From the NCBI RefSeq assembly GCF_028453695.1, contig NC_135780.1, positions 2,046,001 to 2,110,000 of the forward strand: 64,000 bases of DNA. Direction: 5' to 3'. Source of the stretch: Augochlora pura (taxonomy: Eukaryota; Arthropoda; Insecta; Hymenoptera; Halictidae). This document shows, in pieces, positions 25,701 through 36,673 of the stretch. The notes under the pieces are model-generated. The model saw only the letters and a program-made list of their open reading frames with translations. It was not told where the DNA came from and did not search any database. Position numbers and translations under genes: made by a program. How positions within the stretch are numbered: position 1 is the stretch's first letter; every line of letters starts with the position of its first letter.

Positions 25701-27420
25701 AGGCGAAGAAAATAACTTGCGCGACGTGTACACGACAATGTTCAGATGCCGTGGAGTCGTCCGCCGTTTTACATATTAAATGCATCCTTCGAAAACCGAG
25801 TCCAAGCTATATATCTAATTTCAGTATAGCAATATCCCATCTTATCATGTACAATGCATAATTTTCTTTATCCTATTTTTTTTGGCCATACAATGCATAA
25901 ATTAAGGTAACTAAGGTTGTACGATATTCCTTTCGCAGATTTACAAGCCTGTTTCCCTGCGAACAACGTTCATGATCTAGTTCAAGTAGCTGACAATTTG
26001 AACTGGCGGCTAGAACTGGAATTCTTGTCTAAGTAGACTGTACAAAAGTTAGGTCAGGGGGGGGGTATGTACGTAGAACTCGTAGAGAAACAGGATCCGC
26101 GGCAATAATTTAGTCGTCTGAGAAGAGGAGATCAGAAACGGGCGAACTTTTGTATTCATTATCGAGCATTGTTCCGGGCTGGCATGACTTCTGAATGAAT
26201 TCAGTAATTGCATAGACCGAACGGCAACCTGATACACGTGCTTGCACAGTCATTGACAAAAGAACGGAAATTTTAGGTCACGTTGCTCGGCAATGGCAAG
26301 GACCCGGGAGACTTCGTGCAAACATGTGCTCCACTTCTCGGTACCTATTCGGGTGTTTCTGAAACAAGGGACGAGGAGTCGAAAGACTGGAACATCGGAA
26401 AAAAAACCCCCCCCCCCCCCCCCCACACTCCCCTCCCCGTGTGCTCCGTCAACGGTATCGATTTATCCATTGACGCTATCGCCAGAGTCAGATCTATTAG
26501 CTATTGACGAGCACGGCAATCTAGAATTACCCGGCGAAATTTTCGAAATTACAGTAACAGCTACCTGTTTTTATCGGCAGAGATGGAGCCGTAACGCTAC
26601 TGGGTTAATGAACGTATATTCGACTAATGAGCAAAACAAACTCCCGGTATTCGAATACCGCGCGTCGCTGGCAGCACAGTTCCAAGTTTGTTTCGGTTTA
26701 TTCGTATCGATGGAATATCGACGAGACCGCATCGTCTAACGCTCCCATTGCCTCGTTCGACCATACTTGAAAATAAATCGATGGCACGTGATTGGTTTAT
26801 CGAGTTTCGTTTGGGCGCAATCCACCCGCGGACCCGACCAGTCCCCGCGCTAGGTGTCCGGCCGGAGGCGGCGATCGTGATTCGACGAAAAACGACCGAA
26901 GAGAACGCGCCCGTGTCCACAATACGTCGGGGATCAAAATGCTACGGGTCTGTTGGAAGTAATATTTACAGGAAATTCATGAACATATTCCGCGGAACGA
27001 AACCGAAAACCGAGCGCGGCACAGAAGGAAGAACGGTGAAAATTCTGCGCGGTTCTCGTTTTTCAACAGCGAAATAGCGAGGCAGAGAGATGGCGGATAA
27101 AAGTTAACGAATCCCTCCTGCGCCCGCGAATGCGTGCCGGGACTATAATATTTAATACGCGAAAAGAGGCGCGCCGTTCGGACTGAATTCAAAGCGATGG
27201 AAATTTTAATTACGCGCACGAATATTCGGCCCGCATGCCCCAGAAAAAGAGAAAGAGAAAGAGAGAGAGGAACGCATCGTTCGCGATTTTCGCAACGAGT
27301 ATTATTTTAATTAAACGCTTTCCCCGCATTCTTTCCGAGTCTTCGCGCGTTCCGAAAGCTTGCCCGACCCGATTTCGAAGTGTCGATTATTTAAGACAGG
27401 CGCTGCCAACAAGCGTTCCG

Positions 27421-27457
27421 ATGCCCCGGGAACACCCCCCGATTGCCCCCCGGGGCA
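27421..27457. other. GC-rich hairpin
   Basis: TGCCCCGGG and CCCGGGGCA form a roughly 9-bp stem around a C-rich loop of about 17-19 nt. No terminator or RNA family is recognised. Confidence 0.45.
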
Positions 27458-28011
27458 GTGCTCCTGACCGAGTCACCAAAAAGACTCTCGACGAGGTCAG
27501 CAACCACAGACTTCTCCAGCGTAACCTACCAGACGTTTTCCTAAAGCCTCACGTATCAAACGAGTCACATCCGCAAGCTATTTATGACCTACCGACGAGA
27601 AAATCTAAAACAGATTAGTGAAACACCTGAAAGTCCTACTGGAACACACTGACAATGTTATCGAATGCCCTGCGGTAGCATGGTAATGATTTACAGATGA
27701 CAAAATGTAAACAATCGTCTCAATCGGAGAGTGCTATGTTGGAAAACCCTGCATGTGTTGATAAATGGCTGGAGTGGGCGTGGCTTGAGTGCCCCGAATT
27801 CCAACAGAGTCAGGCCAGTGCCCTAGAGGGCAATTTGCATATGGTTCTTCGCTCCACATCCCCCAAAAATCTGGCTCTAAAGAGGCTACAATTACTGCTT
27901 GTACTGGTTTCTCTTCTCTTTTCATTAAAAAAAAGTCTCGGTTTCTAGTCCCCTGTGACGAGAGTTCGCAAGAAAAAGCTACCTTTGCGAGCCTTCAAGA
28001 TGTATCGCTTT

Positions 28012-28748
28012 CAAGATGGCCGACGACCATTTTTATCGCGACAGTATTTGTGTCTGTCAACGAAGTAACCGTGTGTTTACATAACAAACGGCTCCGTTTC
28101 CCCGTACTACAACCGTTGTCTCGTCTCGGTCGTACGCGCACGGAAAAACTGTCGTCGAAGAACGATTTATCAACGTGCTCGAAAGAAGATTAGCTCTCCC
28201 GAGACGATAAGGACGCCCGTTTGTCCCTCAACTCAAGGAAATGTAATTCGACTCGCGCTCTTAATACGATCTTCCTTGCTGTTCACACAAAAATCCCGTC
28301 GGGACTCGCCATTTTCCTGACCCCTTGCTGACGCAACCCAAAGGGTTATACCAGGGGCGACTACTCTCAGGAATACACTGCAGAAAATGCCACTCTGTTC
28401 AGGTTCCCCCCTAGCAACGGCTGTTTCCGAACGTGCCAGTCTCGATCGTCGCAGCGTGAAAGTTTCTACGACCGCACGCGTAGAAAAATTTATGCATTTC
28501 ACTGTACAGAATGATGCGAGCCTCGTAAATATTTAAAGGCCCTGTGTTTGGCTTCACGACACCGATTCTAGCGAACGAACTACGATGTCGGAAAACCGAC
28601 TGTTCCGTTGCCAATAAACGTCCTCGCGCCCGACATTATCCACAGAGTTTACCTATGCATCTAATTGTAACGGTCTGTATAAATATTCATGATAATAGCA
28701 AAACCGTGTCCAATGATTTTCCAAAACCGTAATTCCAAGATGGCGGAC
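28012..28748. promoter_or_regulatory. Two CAAGATGGC(C/G)GAC promoter-type motifs
   Basis: CAAGATGGCCGAC at 28012-28024 and CAAGATGGCGGAC at 28736-28748 resemble the YY1/Pho-type AAGATGGC element common near animal transcription starts. The same motif, inverted, lies near the likely start of the symplekin gene at 41608-41618. No transcript could be modelled from these two sites, so they are candidates only. Confidence 0.3.
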
Positions 28749-29355
28749 AAGACACGTCAAGAGCTAATGCGTCGACTTGATTCTTCTAAAATTATTCAGA
28801 TCGTAAACTTCGAAATATGAAATTAAAATAAGACTCGCGCGTTCGCGCGAAATCCTTGGCCATAGGTGACACAAGTTTTTCGAGGTATTCATAGCGGACA
28901 GTATCGGATAGCGTTGTTTAAATCATCCGATCGCCATGACTCACTGGATTAGAATCGATATTGGAACGCGTCGCGCGTCTAACGCTGCGAACACAATGCC
29001 CGGTGCAGGATTATGCTTTCACTGTCAGGCTTTCTCGGAGGAACCATTAATATTTCCCTCGACGCGGCAGAACGAGGGAAAACCTAACGGTACAGGTAAT
29101 CGGTAATTGGGACCCGGTGTCCTTGGACCGAAAATATCCGACGAAATTCGCTAGCAGCGTCTCTCTACGTGCGTTTTTTGCTGAACGGATTTGCAAGAGG
29201 AATATCGCTAAGATAAACAAGCCTCGTCGAGGAAATACGTTCGACGACGATTACGAAACGCGTCGTAGGTGCTTGCACATGTTTGGACAAGCGACGCGAT
29301 CGATTTTTTTCGGAAACGGAGTCGCAATTCCTTTTGCGTCGGAACGCGTTCATTT

Positions 29356-29392
29356 AACAGTAAACCTGCCGTACCGGTCAAAATAACCGGTT
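29356..29392. mobile_element. Possible solo end of a TTAA element
   Basis: TTAACAGTAAACCTGCCGT is followed by a sub-terminal hairpin CCGGT-CAAAAT-AACCGG. The layout, including the CAAAAT loop, resembles the left end of the TTAA element at 9579. No right partner was found. Confidence 0.35.
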
Positions 29393-32300
29393 TCACACGA
29401 TTTATCTAGAAATTATTTAGATTGTAAAGATTCTTTCATAAGAAACTATCAAATAAATTCGAAGCATACATAAATTTGGTCTTATTGTTCTAAGGAAGCA
29501 ATATAGGTTAGTTACTTTTAATGGTAAAACGTCATCGAAGGTCATGGTTCTTCCGACGATCGGATGATACTTGCGTCAGTTATCCGAGGATTTCTCGAGT
29601 CGTGGAAATCTAGTTAACGACGCTTTGTATCACACATACCGCAACTGTCCTTGCCGAAGCACTGCCACAACAAATATCAAACACGATACAGTAACTCAGA
29701 AAGTAGATTTTTCGGGAACAGCCACGTAGACATGACACGGAAATAGTTAACCGGTGCGCTGAACGTCGCGAGATCGATGCAAGCGATGCGATCGATTATC
29801 GAGATCACGTGTAAAATCTGTAACGATTTCGGGCGAGTCACTTACCCATCTTCTTAGCGTGGTGTTCCGGGGAGACTGTTGAAAAACGCCGCATGATCCG
29901 GATCGGTGAGCGTTCCCGTGTCTCGATTTAGGCGAATTCCTTTCACCGGAGTCCCAAGAGAACAATTTCACAGTGTTTCGTTCGCGGAGCGGTTCGAGCA
30001 CAGTGTGGTGGTCATGTTGCACCGTTCGCAGAACCAGGGAACAAACATCGCTCGAGCCCACAACATAGGAGAGAGCGAAGGGACGACCCACCCGTCAGAG
30101 CATCGTGTATCCTTGCCCGTAACGAGGAGCAGGTTCCACACTACGTCATCGTTATACCATTCCCCGAGAAAACTGCTCTTCCAGAGTTCCTGCCCGAGCG
30201 GAGTTTTTACCGTTCCCACATGACTAACAGGTTGACCGTGAACGCCGACCGAAACTTTCGTCGATACACTATGTATTTATGCGAGCACACTGCGAACAAG
30301 GCCTCCTGCTAAGGTACGCGTCTAGCGGAACAGATAATCGCGCCGAGGAAAAGGATAACGCGGCCCCGAAACAATGGAAAACGTGTCCGAGGACTTGTTG
30401 CGGGAACGCGTCCCTGGTTCGCCCGGTGGATTCGAAGAAATCCTTCGCCTCACTGCTCGCCTTTCTCTTGTTCCGAAGATTCTGCTCCGACAACCGCGTG
30501 CCGATCCTTTCCGAACCGTCGGAACAACTGCCGGACAGATGCGCTTGCAACACGCCGACCCGCTTTCCAACCAATTCCCGCGCGAATTCCTCCCGAGGGG
30601 ATTTTTTTTCACGCGTCTGGTCGTTTCCTGCGAACCGGGCCAAGTGTCAGTGGAATATCGCGAAACCGTACCGATCCGATCGATTATCGCAAGGACGGAT
30701 CGTGGAGAGATCGTAGACGGGAAGATCGCGACGCGTCGAACACGATGCTGCTTCTGCGACGTCTCGCGCTAGACTGCGGCCCGCTCGCCGAGTTCCAAGA
30801 CCGATTTAAAGCTCCGCCATAGGCTGGGAAGTATATCTCGAGCAGCGGTGATTTTCCTGCAGATTTTTGCCGTGATTGAATTTCGAATCGTACACCTGTT
30901 ATCTGCTACAATGCGGTACACAAATAGCAACGACTCGTCATAATGTAAGTTCACCCTTATCTGATATCATCTAACATTATCCATTACTTTAATAATCGTA
31001 TCGGCCCTAGATCCAGTCTTATAATTAACAAGCTACATGTATCTATAAAAGAAAGAAATTTCTTAATTAACTTGAGTGAAAGTTACCGTACAGTTGAAAT
31101 CGATATTTGATTATCCCTCTCGAAGACAGGTGTCTAATGGAGTGAAATTGATTTTGTCGGAACTAATGGGTAGGTAAAATTGAAATATACAATTAATATC
31201 TTCGGTCATAATATGTACATATATATTATTGCTAAGAATTTATCTGTGATAAATTCTTAATTTATTCGGTTCTTTTAAAAAGTAAATGATAACGGGAAAT
31301 AATTTTGTCCGCCAATTTACCTGAAACACTCGTGCGTGGAGGTTAAATTTTAAAATCAAAAATCTCGGATCACGAAATTGGTCGAAAGGGGTCTCGGGTA
31401 TCGCGTAAGGGAGATGAATGGCGGAATCAATAAATTCTGGTTTCGTTCGGCCGAATCTGACGTACCGGCACAGGAAACGTTTTAAGATCCGTTAAATCTC
31501 TGAAACTATCTCTCGGCCTTTAAGTGCTCCTATCTCAGAAACCGAGATTATATCCTGCGGAAAACAGTAATCGATGAGTAAGAACAATTATTTCGAACGA
31601 TATCTTCTTTATTTTATATCTTGCAAGATCGAATGGCCTTCAAGTAGAACGTTTCCTATCGAATCGGCAATAATGTAACGACATAGTTATTTACGAGAAA
31701 ACGTTGCCAATCACTTTATCTAGAAAAGACGATTATTTCGAGACGCTATCTTATTCTTTACAAATTGCTTAGGTCACGATCAATTGCAATATATCGACTA
31801 GTACCTCTTAATGGTCGACCATTTTTTTAAGCAATATCCAATCACATATAAAACCGATATCTCGTATTAATGACGATCACGGATCATGCTACAATGATGT
31901 AATACAATGTCATACAGTTTACAGACATCGAGAAAATTATTTACTTATATATCGTAAAAGAAAGATGTTTCCAGCACGCTGTGTAACAACGTGCAGATTT
32001 TTAGAATGCTTAATATCGAAAGTACGAACAGAATTGTTTGCACTGTCGAAAAACCTTTCTTGCACATCACAATTAAAATGTAAAAATTTATTGTGAACTT
32101 GTGAACGAAATTTCACCACGCACACATCGAACTAACAATATTTTGTATTGCAACCGCAAATGAAGACAAACAATTTTTTTGTAATTTTTCCGTGACGGTT
32201 TAATTAGTCCCGTGATAATCGCTATTAACTCCGTCTGCTTCTCTATTTTTTTTTTTATCATCGTTCCTAGCGAAAAATGCACGTACGTGTATACCTGTAA

Positions 32301-33207
32301 CGCCCTTTGTATTCCCGGTTCAAAGGCCCGTCCCCTCGGCTGCCTATTGTTCGTTATCTCTGTCTGCTACGCATAGGGGGCGATCTTATATATTTTCGAG
32401 GGGTTCAGAACTATAATGGCGTGAAAACAAAGGACATCGACGTCCGGAACACCTGGAGCCTTTTTTCCCTTTAAAAGACTCTCGCGTGCCGCTTCCGAGT
32501 TTACTTGAGATGGTGAGAATTTTCGGCGCGCGTAGGTGTGCGCCACGGTTATATTGGAAACGGACCGAGGAAATGAATAACGGAAATACGGTTCCCCCTC
32601 TCTCTCTATCGTGCGCGCGCGCGAAGAAAATACGAATTCCCGCGGATATTTCTTTTCTTTTCTTTCCGACGCAATGCCGCGTCTGACAACGCTGGACGTC
32701 TACTTTGTCCGACTACCGACACGAAATAACATTCCTTCTAACAGAACTACTTTGTAGTTATTAATTTTTCATTTGCCGAGGAGTTTTGTTCCGAATATCC
32801 GTGACTGAAACTGCGCGAACCACTCTTCGCATAGATGCTCCCTTCAAAGGACAATCTCATTGTAATAACAGATTATGAGATACACGAAATACCCTTTGAA
32901 ACGTCTGCGCTACTGCTCGGACCAATTTATTTCTTCTAACAAGAAAATGTAACTCGGATGTTCAGTCGAACGTTAAACGGGTTTTTGTAGATTGCTTTAC
33001 GTTATCTTGGAATCTTGTTTTTAAACACCATATTCCATATAACGTATTTGCAAAATGTTTCTATAATTGGAGCAAAAAAGTACAGCGTAAACTGGCACTG
33101 TAAACTACAGAATAAACAGAGATCATAACGTTTTATAAATATGTATTTTACAAATTGTATTTTACATTGATTTTAATGCTAATATGATATACCACTCACT
33201 GAATTAG

Positions 33208-33214
33208 ATTTATT
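33208..33214 (-). promoter_or_regulatory. Poly(A) signal overlapping the NDUFA1 stop codon
   Basis: On the minus strand the last codons read AAC AAA TAA ATC, so AATAAA overlaps the TAA stop. No other AATAAA was noticed immediately downstream. Confidence 0.5.
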
Positions 33215-33709
33215 TGTTTGGGATTTTCTCTAGACCCTGTAAAATAGTAACAGTTTTATTACATAAACTACTTGAACAAAGAATGAAGCTTTTATAGTAC
33301 AATGTAATAGAAAGTATAGTAAATTCAAATAAATATGTTGTTATTGAGAGATAAGAAACGTTAAAGTTACTTACTCCCCTAATCCAGGGCCTTCCGTTTA
33401 GGTTAGTATCTCTCAAATTCATCATCAGATCGTAATCGGTTTCCATTCGTCTACGCATTGGCTGAAATGAAAAAATAAAATGTAACTACAAAAGGATGCA
33501 GAGGAAAGAACCATAAATCGAGTGAGAAAAATTGAAAGAAATATTTTTATCATTATTTGTTACGCAAAATGTTCGAAGATATAGGTTAAGTTCCGTCAAC
33601 TACTTACGACTCCGAATACCCATTGTGATACATAATAAGCTGCTTGTTGTGGAATTGCAACCATAGCTGTCATTATAGCTACACTTGGAAGTATTTCCAT
33701 CCACCACAT
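33210..33709 (-). CDS. NDUFA1: NADH dehydrogenase 1 alpha subcomplex subunit 1 (MWFE)
   Basis: Small single-pass inner-membrane subunit of respiratory complex I, needed for assembly of the membrane arm. Exons on the minus strand are 33608-33709, 33375-33461 and 33210-33236, all phase 0 with GT-AG borders, giving 71 residues (human NDUFA1 has 70). The protein starts MWWMEILPSVAIM, matching the family's MWFEILP start. It has a hydrophobic segment over about residues 6-21, then a basic, polar tail ending in PWIRG and GLEKIPNK. The family also ends in a KGLEN-type motif. The stop codon is embedded in AATAAA, so the 3' UTR is probably very short. The gene is head-to-head with the SDR-like gene on the right, 650 bp between start codons. 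Confidence 0.93.
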
Positions 33710-34358
33710 TTTAAGGAAAGTTTTTTGACGTAATCAAACTGATTACAGTTCCAAAATGTCCACACAACAGGGTGAACGGTGTCGTTTCTGGCAGTGTATC
33801 TTCAATCCGCATACATAGGCATGTAGTGCTCTGATGCATGTGTACATACGAGTAACCCTGCGCGTGCGTTTATAAATTTCTTTGCAGCTCATGATTATTT
33901 AAATTATTATTTCTGCATGGATTATACATATGTTGTATAACATAAATTATATACATATGTTATGTATAAATTAATGTATTTACTACAAATATATGATGTA
34001 TTATCTATTAAGATAATAACACGTTTTAAATGTTTATATGCAGAAATTCAATTTAAACAAGTTTCGTAATGTATTCATTAGTTAATTTCAAAAGAAACAG
34101 TACACTTTTCTAGAAATTATTTATATTTTAAATCTTGATATCTATATCTCAAATGTACGTAGCGAATGTTTGTGTACCTTTATCGGCAGTCAGTTAAAGA
34201 TTTTCGAACAGTAGGTATGTATAACATGTTATCATAATGTTCAAAATGATAATACATACATTTCGATTAAGTAAGCCTCTTTCTCGAGATTTACTCATCC
34301 AAATCGTTTCTTGACGTGATTGAGTTTACGCTAGATTTGAATCATTTGTTTGAACAAA
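33710..34358. other. Head-to-head intergenic promoter region, NDUFA1 / SDR-like
   Basis: This 649-bp stretch separates the divergent start codons, so it should hold both promoters and the 5' UTRs. A CRE-like TGACGTAAT lies at about 33726-33734, just upstream of NDUFA1. The middle is strongly AT-rich. No clear TATA/initiator pair was assigned. Confidence 0.5.
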
Positions 34359-35690
34359 ATGGTATGTATGTTGCAGAAAATATTTCAAGTTAATTGCTAA
34401 AATTAATTATTTTTTTAGGACATAATACGGAAAAGTTTCAGACCACCAAAAATGTTACTCAGAGTATATTCTCTTTTTATTCTGATGTGGGATCTTATAA
34501 TACTTTTCATCAAGATTAATTATGAAATTTTATTTGCAATATATGGAACGATTTGTCCTCCACGACAGAAAAAAGTGTTTAGAGAAGTTGCAGTGGTATA
34601 TATAGACTCATTCGAACTAATTTAAGAACTGTTTATATAATTTATAAAACATTTTTGTATATCCTAGGTTGTTGGTGGTGGACATGGAATAGGTAAAGAA
34701 CTGGCATTTCTTTTAAGTAAATGGGGTGTCAATGTTGCTTGTATAGATACAGTAGATGGTCGTATCACCCCGGATGAATATGCATTTGGTGAAATAAGAT
34801 CGTATATTTGCAATATTACTAATAAAGAACATGTAAGTTTGTTACAGATAACATTGAACTACAAGGTAAAATTATTTTGATAATAACAGTAATCTATTAC
34901 AGCTGATTAATACTGTAGCAAGTATTCAGGCAAGATTTGGTGATATTACAATGATTTTTTATTGTTTTATACCAAGTCCTGCATTCCTGCTTCAAAATAA
35001 TTTTGAACTTAACGTAATTGACAAGATAAACATAACAATTATTAGCTACTTTTGGGTAAGTGTACATATTTTATATGTAAATAATAATTTGTAAATCTCA
35101 ATCATGCGTACTTTTAGCTATTGGAAAAAATTCTGCCTTCAATGAAATCAAACAATAAAGGTCACATAGTCTTCCTGTCTTCTGTGGCTGGTTTATCGAG
35201 TGCTACCAGTGGAAAAAATAGAATCTTAATGTCATCTGCACAGTTTGCTATTAAAGGACTAGCTGAATCACTTCATACTGAATTAAGACATTCTAATTGT
35301 GACGTTATAGTTACCTTAGTTCATGTTTATCCATTTATTGTAGATACAAAATCAGCTAGCGATATTCGTTTTAGGTAAGACTTTTAATTAACTGCGATCT
35401 TGCAAAAAAGATCATATTCTTATTTCTCATACTGTAGACTACCGAGTTTCCTTGGCACAATTTCTACCACGGAAGCGGCTCAAAAAATTCTAGATGGAGT
35501 CCGTCGAAATTATATGGAGTTCAGCATACCTGGTTATCTGTTATATGTGAGACACATTCTGAGGTGAGCATACAATTAATACATTTAAATACCGAGCATG
35601 CATTTACCATTTTTTACTTTCAGAATACTTCCAAAATCGGTATCGTTCATGTTGCGTGACTTCTTAGATACCGGAGTTAATTTTGTATAA
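34359..35690 (+). CDS. SDR16C-like short-chain dehydrogenase, catalytic residues lost
   Basis: Exons are 34359-34361 (ATG only), 34419-34595, 34668-34832, 34903-35055, 35118-35374, 35438-35563 and 35624-35690. All have GT-AG introns and the frame stays open for 315 residues, close to the 300-330 usual for retinol dehydrogenase / 17-beta-HSD11-type SDRs. There is an N-terminal hydrophobic anchor (about residues 14-44), a Rossmann nucleotide loop VVGGGHGIG (61-69) and a C-terminal FLDTGVNFV tail. The fold is recognisable, but the usual Thr of TGxxxGxG is Val62, the NNAG motif is YCFI (135-138), the structural Asn is Thr160, and the YxxxK pair is Met204 and Gln208. Only the catalytic Ser188 is kept. 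It is probably a pseudoenzyme, possibly still binding lipid or partner proteins. A downstream start at Met13 is an alternative. Confidence 0.82.
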
Positions 35691-36673
35691 CGTTCGATTG
35701 TTTTTGCATTGTAGGGTAATTTATGTAAGAAGTTTCAAATTTGTATAAAAAAATGTTTATTCTTAATTAATATCATATGTAAGACACATGTGCGAATTAA
35801 TTACTAGTTAATAGGATAATTCAGTAATTAATGCAGGAACAGACACGCACGCAACGTATAAAATTTCATAAGGATCAAAATCTAAAAAGCAGAAATTATA
35901 CTTACTGTCTGAGACTGACATCTGCAAAGAAATCAAATGTAGCTCTAAGTTAATCATTGTTTCAAGAGACTTGTATACAACGCCAATTACATATATCTTA
36001 TGTAACAAATAGAAAACGTTATCACATTTTGTATTATAAAAATGATCTATGTCCATGTACACGGTACTGCTATGATTCAACGTAACAAAATATTTATTTT
36101 TTTATTGTTTAATATAATAACGCATCTTAGATTACATATCCAATACTGTGTACAAAATATGTACAAACTGATAACTTCTCAATAACATCTGCATGTCATT
36201 TAACAATATTTTTATATATTTCATGAAAGTATTAATAAATATATTTTTACAAATATAAATTTTTGATTATAATAATCTTGTTTGATCCCTGTTGAAATGA
36301 AAAAAAAAACATGTTTATACAGAAGTAAACCGCGACACTCAGAAAAGCCGAAAAATTAACTTTGATTCAATTAATTTCGATATGCAATGGAGAGTATACT
36401 ATACCGTGCAATCACATACATATGTATGTACTTATGTTCGATCGTGTAAATTCTATTTACAAAACCAATAAAATCAACTTGATTCTCAATCAAAAAACTG
36501 TAAATCCGAGATGTATATACATTCTGCGTGCAAGTGAAAGAATATGTGAATCTAACGTTTCAGATTTATCACGGTGTACAAAGAAAAATATTTATGATTT
36601 ACAGTGTGAATTCGTTAAAGTTGGGACAATCTGTAGATGATGATTCAGATCCCAAGACTGGAATAAGTGTATG
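35691..36673. other. Convergent 3' region, SDR-like / symplekin
   Basis: AT-rich DNA between two stop codons. AATAAA near 36233-36238 (plus) could serve the SDR-like gene. TTTATT near 36090-36096 reads AATAAA on the minus strand and could serve symplekin, which would make the two transcripts overlap at their tails. Open frames here show no similarity. Confidence 0.4.

Larger units (their letters stand above)
22749..33209. other. Long stretch without a supported gene
   Basis: CpG-rich blocks at 23340-24430, 25080-25620, 26280-27620 and 29900-30780 hold piled-up frames on both strands, the longest being the complement of 25079-25615 and plus-strand 25105-25602, which overlap almost fully. None has a recognised domain or splice structure. 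Poly-C (about 26407-26424) and poly-G (about 26056-26064) runs occur. AT-rich DNA fills 30900-33200. Two promoter-like motifs near 28.0 and 28.7 kb are listed separately. Confidence 0.4.

Noticed and set aside
27697..28193. Frames of 83 and 134 codons, with a 63-codon frame opposite
   Set aside because: The peptides look vaguely like parts of a dispersed repeat, but I could not tie them to any named family, so no feature was called.
30269..30772. Five overlapping frames of 96-145 codons
   Set aside because: Frames open on both strands at once are typical of GC-rich non-coding DNA; composition is Arg/Ser/Pro-heavy and no family is recognised.
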